DNA from: an uncultured Butyrivibrio sp.
Lineage (GTDB): Bacteria; Bacillota; Clostridia; Lachnospirales; Lachnospiraceae
Direction of reading: 5' to 3'
DNA: 64,000 nt
Assembly (NCBI GenBank): GCA_945928575.1
Contig: CAMENP010000005.1
Span: forward strand, 1-64,000
In this document: one piece after another, positions 46,287 to 53,634 of the stretch
Layout of the letters: each line of letters opens with the position of its first letter
How positions within the stretch are numbered: position 1 is the stretch's first letter
Notes under the pieces: generated by a model
Seen by the model: only the letters and a program-made list of their open reading frames with translations
Told to the model about the DNA's origin: nothing
The model's database searches: none
Made by a program: the position numbers and the translations under genes

Positions 46287-48170
46287 TTAACGTACCACGG
46301 CCTTCTTATTCATCTTCTCCGTATACATAAGAGAGTCAGACATTTTAAGCTGTGAATCAAAATCAAAACCGGCGACGGAATGTGTTACAACTCCGAGACT
46401 TACGGAAATTTTATACGGCTTGTCAGACGTTCTGTTGACATAATCCAGGTAACTTCTGATATCTGCACGCAGCTGTCCGGTCTTCTCCCCGGCATCGGTA
46501 ACACGCAGACATACAACCATTTCATCACCGCCGAATCGTCCAAGGATCTTATCCCTTACAGGTATGCTTTTGACAGCCTGCGCAACCGCACTTATCGCAA
46601 AATCGCCTTCCTGATGTCCGTATGTATCATTAATATGCTTAAGTCCGTCCAGATCGATTGTAGCAACCATATATTCAACATCTTCAGCTATCTGTTCGGC
46701 CAACATCTTCTGCAGTTCGTTATAAAATGCATGCCTGTTATAAAGTCCCGTAAGATGGTCGTATTTGTACATATTCTCCATCGCGCGGGCCGTATACTGA
46801 AGATAACGCATATTCCGGTAACCGCTGAGCGTTGTATTTATAAGCGTTACAAACTGCATGACCATGCAGTAATTCTTGGTATTGACTTCAAAGAAAAATC
46901 CGGTATATCCTATCGGCATGCCCATATATGTGAGCGCAACAAACACAACCGGCCTGTCTTTTTGCATAATGCTGTCAAAATCCGCAAACATATCGCTTCT
47001 CTTTATTAACAGCGGAAGTTCTTTTACATTGGTTCCGTCAGCATATATCTCATACATGTCTTCTCCGAATCCTCTTGAAAGTGCTTTACCCGGTTCAAGC
47101 GAATCATCAAAACATTCGGTGTTGACAACAATACATGTATCTTCAAAATTAAAATTCTTAAGGTATTCGACGAATTCATGTCTGTTCTTACAGGTAATTG
47201 CCTCCGATGACATCTCATACATAAGATGTTCATTCTCCCTGTACAATCTGAAAATATCATTATGTGACTTAAGCAGCTGGCCTGTGTTCATTATTTTATT
47301 CTCATTATTGCAGCCGCAGGATCCCTCTATCATAGGTATATACGGGACTTCAATTTCACCGCATATATCCTCTCCGGCAGCCGCTTTGGATGCGTGTTCA
47401 ATTATGCACGCCGATACCGCCCCCAGATCACATCCGCATGTAGTGATTGACGGTGTACAGCAAAGTGCCTCATCAAGTCCGTCAAACCCTGTTACTATCA
47501 CATCCCCGGGTATCTTATATCCGTTGCGTTGCAAAACATTGCAAGCTGTAATGGCCATAACATCATTTATAGAAACAATGGCACGGGGCAGCCTGTTGCC
47601 GGATATCAATCCCGAAATAACTCTCTCGGTAGGCACATCCCAGAAATCACCGTATCCGATCATATCCTCTGTGAGAACGGTGCCATGTTCCGAAAGGACT
47701 TTACGGCAGACTTCAATTCTGTCATCCGAATAACTGTTTCCCTTCGGCCCCGCTAACACAAACACATCCGTAATGCCATGTTCTTCAACTATATGCCTTA
47801 CTATCTTCTCAAATCCCGAAACATATTCAAAATTAATATTACAGCATCCTTCCCTGCTCGCACCTATACATATTACCGGCACGCCGTTCTCATGTGCCTT
47901 GTCGCATATTGCCTGCGGAACTCTTTTATCGTAAAATGCTTCATCCCATATTACAACAGTATCAATAATACTGTAGTCCATAAGGTCAAAAATCTGCTGT
48001 TCACCATTGGAGGTCTTGGTATTCCAGTACATATCCGAGCATGTCTGATAAATAAAAAGTCTGTAATCCGTACCCTTAACGTGATTGTAGAGTTCATTTA
48101 TAAATTCATAATGTCTGGTGTCGCTTATATGCGATATACACAAAGCAATTACCTTATAATTCTTGTACAT
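46287..48170 (-). CDS. Cytoplasmic LacI-type sensor - GGDEF diguanylate cyclase, paralogue 2
   Basis: 627 residues with the same layout as paralogue 1. A LacI-type ligand-binding fold spans 1-290 ('IPGDVIVTGFDGLDEALCCTPSITT'), CGC motifs lie at 245-247 and 285-287, and a GAF-like region covers about 300-450. The GGDEF domain has the signature variant GRFGGDEM at 545-551, where the last residue is Met rather than Phe. The rest of the site ('DLDGLKHINDTYGHQEGDFAI') looks intact, so activity is likely. No signal peptide, membrane helix or helix-turn-helix is present. It lies immediately upstream of the GH5 gene on the same strand. Confidence 0.9.
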   Translation of the reverse strand: MYKNYKVIALCISHISDTRHYEFINELYNHVKGTDYRLFIYQTCSDMYWNTKTSNGEQQIFDLMDYSIIDTVVIWDEAFYDKRVPQAICDKAHENGVPVICIGASREGCCNINFEYVSGFEKIVRHIVEEHGITDVFVLAGPKGNSYSDDRIEVCRKVLSEHGTVLTEDMIGYGDFWDVPTERVISGLISGNRLPRAIVSINDVMAITACNVLQRNGYKIPGDVIVTGFDGLDEALCCTPSITTCGCDLGAVSACIIEHASKAAAGEDICGEIEVPYIPMIEGSCGCNNENKIMNTGQLLKSHNDIFRLYRENEHLMYEMSSEAITCKNRHEFVEYLKNFNFEDTCIVVNTECFDDSLEPGKALSRGFGEDMYEIYADGTNVKELPLLIKRSDMFADFDSIMQKDRPVVFVALTYMGMPIGYTGFFFEVNTKNYCMVMQFVTLINTTLSGYRNMRYLQYTARAMENMYKYDHLTGLYNRHAFYNELQKMLAEQIAEDVEYMVATIDLDGLKHINDTYGHQEGDFAISAVAQAVKSIPVRDKILGRFGGDEMVVCLRVTDAGEKTGQLRADIRSYLDYVNRTSDKPYKISVSLGVVTHSVAGFDFDSQLKMSDSLMYTEKMNKKAVVR

Positions 48171-48245
48171 ATACTCGCCTTTCTCTGAATGCAGACAAAT
48201 CTTCTATATATATTATAGGTCATTAATACCGATATTACAAGGATT

Positions 48246-48713
48246 TTAAAATCCTTCTTTCTTTCTCTTGCGCCGCAGTTCACTTCTTTTTTTACCGGCT
48301 TCCCACTCAGCCTGTTCACTTACAGACTCAGTCTTAAGGCCCGGAACTTCACATGGTTTCCCTTCGTCATCCACCGCTACCATGGTAAGATACGCTCTGT
48401 TTACCGGATATCTCATTCCGTCAAGGCTCTCTACATATGTGTCAACCCTGACTTCCATTGATGTTCTTCCCACATAAGTCAGTCTGGCCACCAGCACAAC
48501 TATTTCATGCTGATTGACACCTCTTATAAAAGTAAGATTGTCAACCGATGCCGTCACAACATAATGGCCCGCATGCCTTACAGCCGCGAGGCTTGCTACT
48601 TCATCAATCCACTCCATCAATTTACCGCCAAAAAGTCTTCCGGCACTGTTAAGGTGCTGCGGTCTCACTGCATACACCTGTTCAATCATTGATTCTTTAA
48701 CTGTTTTCTCCAT
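48246..48713 (-). CDS. Hotdog-fold acyl-CoA thioesterase
   Basis: Likely hydrolyses acyl-CoA in the cytoplasm. The YciA/BFIT-type motif is 'RPQHLNSAGRLFGGKLMEWIDEVASLAAVRHAG', with the catalytic Asp in EWIDE and Asn in HLN. 'VTASVDNLTFIRGV' and 'VGRTSMEVRVD' complete the fold. The ATG at 48713 has AGGAGA upstream and lies 23 bp after the previous stop; the track start overlaps that gene. A basic Lys/Arg-rich tail ends the 155-residue protein. It is the distal gene after the second ketopantoate reductase-like gene. Confidence 0.9.
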   Translation of the reverse strand: MEKTVKESMIEQVYAVRPQHLNSAGRLFGGKLMEWIDEVASLAAVRHAGHYVVTASVDNLTFIRGVNQHEIVVLVARLTYVGRTSMEVRVDTYVESLDGMRYPVNRAYLTMVAVDDEGKPCEVPGLKTESVSEQAEWEAGKKRSELRRKRKKEGF

Positions 48714-48736
48714 TATATCATCTCCTGCCGGACGTT

Positions 48737-49693
48737 TTATCTTGACCATGTCAACTCATTATCCCTGCCGGTATAGTCAAAAAGTCCATCATTCTTCTCT
48801 TCGAGTGCTTTTATTATATGATATGTATATTCATTATACGGCGTAGGAATACCGAGTTCTTTTCCCATTCTCATAAGCACGCCTGAAAACATGTCTATTT
48901 CGGTATGCCTGCCGGCATTTAAATCCTGCAATGTTGAATAACATGTCGACGGAACAACCGGACTTCCATGTATGGATGAGGCGGCGGCTTTACTCATATC
49001 AATGCCTTTCGCAGCCGCAATAGCCTTTAATTCACTTCGCAGTCCTTCGCTTACAGCTCTCATGTGTTCGCTGTCATTATAGCATCCGACACCGGCTCCT
49101 ATAACAGCCTGCGGCAGATTATTGCATACATTCAGGCAGAATTTACTCCATATCTCTTCACGTATAAATTCCGTTGCACGGTAATGAATACCGGTGCCTT
49201 CAAACAATTCTTCTATATCATGGACACACCCGTTTCCATGTGTTTCACCGGTTTCGCCGAATATGATTCCTATCGTTGTGTCCGGGTTAAAAACATATCC
49301 TCTGCCTTCCTTATGTGAAGCCACTCTTATCAAAGAATATATCATATGTTCTTCGCCGACCGCTTTACCTATGATTTCCTCGCTGTCAACGCCATTCATA
49401 AGACTCATTATCACTGTATTTTCGGATGTTACTTTCTTTATGCTTTCCAGCGCACCTTCCAACGCACCGTACTTAAGTGCAACCACTAACAGATCAATAT
49501 CTCCCGCCTCTTCCGGGCTCCAGACCTGCGGTCTGTATTCCGTTCCATTGATCACGCATCCGTTTTCCTTAAGCCTTGCGGCTCTTTCTCCGTCAGCAAT
49601 GATTCCAAGTTCAATTCCTTTTTTGTCTGAAAGTCCCCATATAACATATGAGCCTACTGCGCCGGCTCCAAGCACCGCAACTTTACGTATCAT
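48737..49693 (-). CDS. Ketopantoate reductase (ApbA/PanE) family protein, copy 2
   Basis: 318-residue NADPH-binding reductase with 'KVAVLGAGAVGSYVIWGLS', 'IDLLVVALKYGALEGALESI', 'NTVIMSLMNGVDSEEIIGKAVG', 'EIWSKFCLNVCNNLPQAVIGAGVG' and 'CYSTLQDLNAGRHTEIDMFSGVLMRMGKELGIPTPYN'. The Lys in WSKF is the likely catalytic residue. It resembles copy 1 in layout but is clearly divergent. The C-terminal pattern 'HTEIDMFSGVL' is typical of true PanE as well as paralogues. AGGAGG lies 7 nt before the ATG. A thioesterase gene follows. Confidence 0.86.
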   Translation of the reverse strand: MIRKVAVLGAGAVGSYVIWGLSDKKGIELGIIADGERAARLKENGCVINGTEYRPQVWSPEEAGDIDLLVVALKYGALEGALESIKKVTSENTVIMSLMNGVDSEEIIGKAVGEEHMIYSLIRVASHKEGRGYVFNPDTTIGIIFGETGETHGNGCVHDIEELFEGTGIHYRATEFIREEIWSKFCLNVCNNLPQAVIGAGVGCYNDSEHMRAVSEGLRSELKAIAAAKGIDMSKAAASSIHGSPVVPSTCYSTLQDLNAGRHTEIDMFSGVLMRMGKELGIPTPYNEYTYHIIKALEEKNDGLFDYTGRDNELTWSR

Positions 49694-49755
49694 AATAATT
49701 CCTCCTAATATCCTTACTATACATCCAATGTAAAAATATTGTCAACCGTGGGGAA

Positions 49756-50946
49756 TCAGTCCATATTGTCTCTTATTTTTATCATGAAATTGTATAAGCC
49801 GTTCTGCCACACAGGATTATGATGTACGCCGAATACATCATAAAAAACATGTTCAATTCCGGCCTCATCCAATTTCTTATCCAGATCATAGGACACATCT
49901 CCGCAGATATAATCCTCTCTGCCGACCATAACCATAAGAGTCCCAAATCCGCCAGCTCTGTCATCTATTTTCAATTCATCCAACAGCGGAGGGAAATAAT
50001 TATTATCTCCTTTAATCACATCGGCTGCCGAAAATACTCCAACATAATCAAACTTGTCCTGATTATGAAATGCTATCGCCATTGAATTCCTTGCACCCAT
50101 TGAATTTCCGGCAATTGCGGTATGCTTTTTGTCCGTACACACCGAAAAATGTTCGTTAACATATGGCATAAGGCTGCCTATAAGATCTTCCTCCGTCCTG
50201 TCAAAAGCCTCGCATGTCTTTGCGTAACTCATACCTGATGTGGAATTATTCTCATTGACATTGGAATTTGGCATAACCACAACCATTTCGGGGCAATTAT
50301 ATAAATAATGCATATTCTTTATGATAACATCCGCATTCTTATGAAGCCACGTAACTTCGCTTCCGCCAAGTCCGTGCAAAAGATATAACACAGGATATTT
50401 CTTATTTTCATCATAGTTTTCCGGAAGGACAACTTTTGCCGGGCGCAATTTTCCCGTAACTTCAGAGTAATATTCTATATCTATGGCTTCACTGTATGTA
50501 TACCCGGGAATCCTGTCTTTGTAAAAACAGTTGAAATAAAGTGAATGGGATATCCCGTCCTTTCCGGTAACAGGCTTGATATTTTCAGCTATGCCGGAAT
50601 ATATCGGCATAAATCTCACTCCGTAACCGGCTCCCGCAAGTATAACTGCCGTTGCCGGCACAATCAGCAGAATTTTCTTCACGGTCTTGGGGAATCTGAC
50701 TTTGAATTTTATTTTGATCTTAATCGCAAATATCAATGCCGTTATAGCTGTGATTACATACAAAAAAAGTGCTGCAATATTCTCAAATACTCCATCAAGC
50801 ATCACTATTGCCGTTACGCACAGGCACAATTCAATTCCGGTCACGATAAACATAATTCCCGGAAGCTTTTTCTTCTTAACTTTAAATACGACCCCTCCCG
50901 CCAGGCTTAACAACGCAAGCGCCACTGTCACAACAAATCTTATCAT
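49756..50946 (-). CDS. Membrane-anchored esterase (esterase D / CE1-like)
   Basis: The N-terminal ~125 residues hold about four membrane helices ('FVVTVALALLSLAGGVVF', 'GIMFIVTGIELCLCVTAIVML', 'IAALFLYVITAITALIFAI', 'ILLIVPATAVILAGAGYG'). The rest is an esterase of the tannase/feruloyl/acetyl-esterase group. Visible motifs are 'YPVLYLLHGLGGSEVTWL', the nucleophile elbow 'AIAGNSMGARNSMAIAF', the acid region 'GREDYICGD', and the catalytic His in 'VFGVHHNPVWQNGLYNF'. The catalytic domain should face outside. A carbohydrate-ester substrate is plausible given the nearby cellulase. GGAGG precedes the ATG. The 62-bp repeat array lies just upstream. Confidence 0.87.
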   Translation of the reverse strand: MIRFVVTVALALLSLAGGVVFKVKKKKLPGIMFIVTGIELCLCVTAIVMLDGVFENIAALFLYVITAITALIFAIKIKIKFKVRFPKTVKKILLIVPATAVILAGAGYGVRFMPIYSGIAENIKPVTGKDGISHSLYFNCFYKDRIPGYTYSEAIDIEYYSEVTGKLRPAKVVLPENYDENKKYPVLYLLHGLGGSEVTWLHKNADVIIKNMHYLYNCPEMVVVMPNSNVNENNSTSGMSYAKTCEAFDRTEEDLIGSLMPYVNEHFSVCTDKKHTAIAGNSMGARNSMAIAFHNQDKFDYVGVFSAADVIKGDNNYFPPLLDELKIDDRAGGFGTLMVMVGREDYICGDVSYDLDKKLDEAGIEHVFYDVFGVHHNPVWQNGLYNFMIKIRDNMD

Positions 50947-51017
50947 ATCGTCCTCCTTGGTGCTTTATCTTTCATCTGATTTTACGCCATAAACCACACT
51001 TTAAGTCAAGCAGATTT

Positions 51018-51445
51018 TGCAATCCAGCATTTTTCGGGGGATGTCTACATTTCTTGCCACCTTTCCTCCATTAGGTAGAGATTCCCGTGAATTTCCCAAG
51101 GTATGTCTACATTTCCTGCCTCATTCGCTCCCTTAGGCAGAGTTTTCCGCGCAGTTCCTGGGCACCGTCTACATTTCTTGTCACCTTTCCTCCATTAGGT
51201 AGAGATTCCCGTGAATTTCCCAAGGTATGTCTACATTTCCTGCTTCATTCGCTCTCTTAGGTAGAGATTTCCGCGCAATTCCCAAGGGATGTCTACATAT
51301 CCTGCTTCATTCGCTCCCTTAGGCAGAGTTTTCCGCACAGTTCCCGGGCGCTGTCTACATTCCCGTCTATTATCTTGCTATTAGGCAGACTTCCGCCGGG
51401 TTCCGTCTACATTTCTACCTCATTTTCCACTCTTAGGCAGCCCCT
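51018..51445. repeat. 62-bp tandem repeat array, about 6.5 copies
   Basis: GTCTACAT recurs at 51043, 51105, 51167, 51229, 51291, 51353 and 51405. The first five intervals are exactly 62 bp and the last is 52 bp. Each unit also holds TTAGG(T/C)AGA 29 bp after its GTCTAC. Two unit types alternate at first: units 1 and 3 differ at one base over 62 bp, and units 2, 4 and 5 share CATTCGCTC. On the minus strand CTGCCT/AGGCAG or CTACCT/AGGTGG can pair within a unit. No long ORF, no spacers and no transposase are present. The array lies between the esterase gene and tRNA-Gly copy 2. Confidence 0.93.
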
Positions 51446-51562
51446 GCTTTTATGTAAAATATACAATCCGCTATACCGAATGAGATGAAAAAAGGTCCGC
51501 GAAACAGTGTACCGGAAGATAGTGCGTTATGCAGCGGCTCCGCATTTTGGGCAAAATAAAAA
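51445..51562. other. Intergenic stretch between repeat array and tRNA-Gly copy 2
   Basis: No gene is supported. Directly after the tRNA on its strand there is a T6 tract that could serve as terminator. A GCGGAG/CTCCGC-like segment is also seen. The 88-aa track ORF here runs through the tRNA and is rejected. Confidence 0.6.
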
Positions 51563-51634
51563 AGCGCGAGACGGGGATCGAACCCGCGACCTTCTCCTTG
51601 GCAAGGAGACGCTCCACCACTGAGCCACTCGCGC
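51563..51634 (-). tRNA. tRNA-Gly (GCC), copy 2
   Basis: It is identical over all 72 nt to the copy at 44158-44229, with anticodon GCC and no encoded CCA. It is followed by a T6 run. Confidence 0.97.
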
Positions 51635-51682
51635 ATATAATGTGCTATGTATTTGTATTGACCTGTGACAGTCACAAGTGAT

Positions 51683-51711
51683 AATATACAACAGGACAAT
51701 TAATTTGTCAA
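51683..51711 (-). promoter_or_regulatory. Promoter of tRNA-Gly copy 2
   Basis: The minus strand has consensus TTGACA and TATATT with a 17-bp spacer. A GTGACTGTCAC palindrome follows the -10 box. Confidence 0.8.
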
Positions 51712-51740
51712 GACTATTTTATTATTTTTTTGAGGTTGTA

Positions 51741-52142
51741 ATGTCAGATACTTACAGAGAATGTCTTATGCAATATTGCGGAAAAGAACCGCTGCCGCCG
51801 GGCGAGACGGTTCTTGAATGTGAAATAGAAAGCATGGAGCCGGACGAATGCGGCGGGATTGAAAGCACTTACTTTTTTTCACTCGGAGGCACGGAAATCG
51901 GTTCGATATCTATATATGAAGAAAAAAATACAGTGAATATATTCGGAGTATACCTGGAACCGGATTTCAGAGGGCACGGATACTCACATGAAATGATGTA
52001 CAGCGTGCTTGAAGATTTAATTCCGGACGGAAAGGAGATTCTGCTTGAAGTTGCGGACAACAACAAACCCGCATTCAGCCTGTATACCGGATGCGGGTTT
52101 GAAGTTATTGATTATGTTGAAGTAAATATTACTCAAGATTAG
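51741..52142 (+). CDS. GNAT-fold N-acetyltransferase
   Basis: 133-residue acetyltransferase of the GNAT superfamily. Motif A for acetyl-CoA is 'GVYLEPDFRGHGYSHEMMYSVLEDL', and the later 'NKPAFSLYTGCGFEVIDYVEV' is the usual C-terminal beta bulge. The track's first 21 residues run through the tRNA promoter; the ATG at 51741 with GAGGT upstream is preferred. Its 3' end overlaps the gltD 3' end by 14 bp in convergent orientation. Substrate unknown. Confidence 0.82.
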   Translation: MSDTYRECLMQYCGKEPLPPGETVLECEIESMEPDECGGIESTYFFSLGGTEIGSISIYEEKNTVNIFGVYLEPDFRGHGYSHEMMYSVLEDLIPDGKEILLEVADNNKPAFSLYTGCGFEVIDYVEVNITQD

Positions 52143-53616
52143 TGTAACCCATAAGATATTTATCTACCTCTTTGGCTACATCACGGCCCTGTCTTATTGC
52201 ACGGACTACAAGCGACTGTCCGATGTGCATATCTCCGGCAGCGAAAACTTTAGGAACGCTTGTCGCAAAAGCATCAGGCGCGGTTTTGACATTGGTTCTT
52301 GCGTCCACTTCTACGCCGAATGCATCCGTTACATATTTCTGGCTGCCGAGGAAACCTGCCGCTATGAGGACCATCTCGCAAGGAAGTTCAAACTCGCTTC
52401 CGGCGACCTCCGCCATCATAAAACGTCCGGTTTTCTCATCTTTTTTGGATTCCAGCTTAACACACACAAGTTTCTTAAGATTGCCGTTTTTGTCCTTAAC
52501 AAACTCTTTGACTGTCGTCTGATAAATTCTCGGGTCATGTCCGAATACAGCGATAGCCTCCTCCTGACCATAGTCCGTCTTGCAGACCTTCGGCCACTGC
52601 GGCCAAGGGTTATTTGCAGCACGCTCGTCCGGAGCCTTAGGCATCATCTCAAGCTGTGTGATTGATTTACAGCCGAGGCGGATCGAAGTACCGACACAAT
52701 CGTTACCGGTATCTCCGCCGCCGATAACAACGACATTTTTATCCTTAGGATCAATGTATTTCTTGTCTTTAAAATCAGAATCAAGAAGGCTCTTGGTTAC
52801 CGATTTGAGATAATCAACCGCAAAATAGATTCCGTTGGCATCACGGCCCTCCGCTTTGATGTCACGAGGATTGGCTGCACCGCATGCAAGCACGATTGCA
52901 TCGTAATCCTTAAGGATTGTCTGTGCTTTGATGTTTTTGCCGACATCTGCATTGGTAATAAATTCAACGCCCTCAGCTTTAAGATGCTCAACGCGGCGGT
53001 CAACGACCCATTTTTCGAGTTTCATATTCGGAATACCGTACATAAGGAGACCTCCGACGCGGTCGGCTCTCTCATATACCGTGACATTGTGTCCGCGCAT
53101 ATTCAGAAGGTCTGCCGCTGCAAGTCCGGAAGGTCCCGAACCTATGACGGCAACTTTTTTGCCGGTGCGTACTGCCGGGATTTCCGGTTCCACATAACCA
53201 TGCTCAAAAGCATATTCGATAATTGTTTTCTCATTTTCTTTAGTGCTTACGGCATCACCGTTAAGTCCGCATGTGCAGGCTTTTTCACAGAGTGCCGGGC
53301 AGACCCTTGAAGTAAATTCCGGGAAATTGCTCGTCTTGGCAAGTCTGTGATAAGCCCTCTTATAGTTGCCGATGTAAAGAAGTTCATTCCACTCAGGGAT
53401 GAGGTTGTTAAGCGGACAACCGCTTATCATGCCCTTAAGCATTTTGCCCGACTGGCAGAACGGCACACCGCAGTCCATACATCTGGCGGCCTGTTCACAC
53501 TGTTTTTCGAGAGGAAGTGCCTTGTGAAACTCATTAAAATTCTTAATTCTCTGAGTTGGCGTAACTGCCTCGCTGTCAACTCTTTCATAGTCCATAAATC
53601 CTGTTGGTTTTCCCAT
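52129..53616 (-). CDS. gltD: Glutamate synthase, small (NADPH) subunit
   Basis: Feeds electrons from NAD(P)H through FAD and Fe-S clusters to GltB. Cysteine clusters lie near the N-terminus ('CEQAARCMDCGVPFC', then 'CPLN' and 'CPALCEKACTCG'). The FAD motif is 'VAVIGSGPSGLAAADLLNMRGHNVTVYE', and the NADPH motif is 'VVVIGGGDTGNDCVG'. The C-terminal 'FAAGDMHIGQSLVVRAIRQGRDVAKEVD' is typical. The 495-residue length is standard. It follows gltB by 18 bp with a strong AAAGGAGG. Confidence 0.97.
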   Translation of the reverse strand: MGKPTGFMDYERVDSEAVTPTQRIKNFNEFHKALPLEKQCEQAARCMDCGVPFCQSGKMLKGMISGCPLNNLIPEWNELLYIGNYKRAYHRLAKTSNFPEFTSRVCPALCEKACTCGLNGDAVSTKENEKTIIEYAFEHGYVEPEIPAVRTGKKVAVIGSGPSGLAAADLLNMRGHNVTVYERADRVGGLLMYGIPNMKLEKWVVDRRVEHLKAEGVEFITNADVGKNIKAQTILKDYDAIVLACGAANPRDIKAEGRDANGIYFAVDYLKSVTKSLLDSDFKDKKYIDPKDKNVVVIGGGDTGNDCVGTSIRLGCKSITQLEMMPKAPDERAANNPWPQWPKVCKTDYGQEEAIAVFGHDPRIYQTTVKEFVKDKNGNLKKLVCVKLESKKDEKTGRFMMAEVAGSEFELPCEMVLIAAGFLGSQKYVTDAFGVEVDARTNVKTAPDAFATSVPKVFAAGDMHIGQSLVVRAIRQGRDVAKEVDKYLMGYTNLE

Positions 53617-53634
53617 ATCTGTCTTCCTCCTTTC

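Noticed and set aside
46876-47733. 285-aa plus-strand ORF
   Set aside because: Shadow of GGDEF paralogue 2.
51018-51445. CRISPR array or integron attC cluster
   Set aside because: The whole 62-bp unit is repeated with no unique spacers, no cas or integrase genes are near, and the conserved ends do not match attC core sites.
51433-51699. 88-aa minus-strand ORF
   Set aside because: It reads through the whole tRNA-Gly gene and its promoter; no ribosome binding site or family match.
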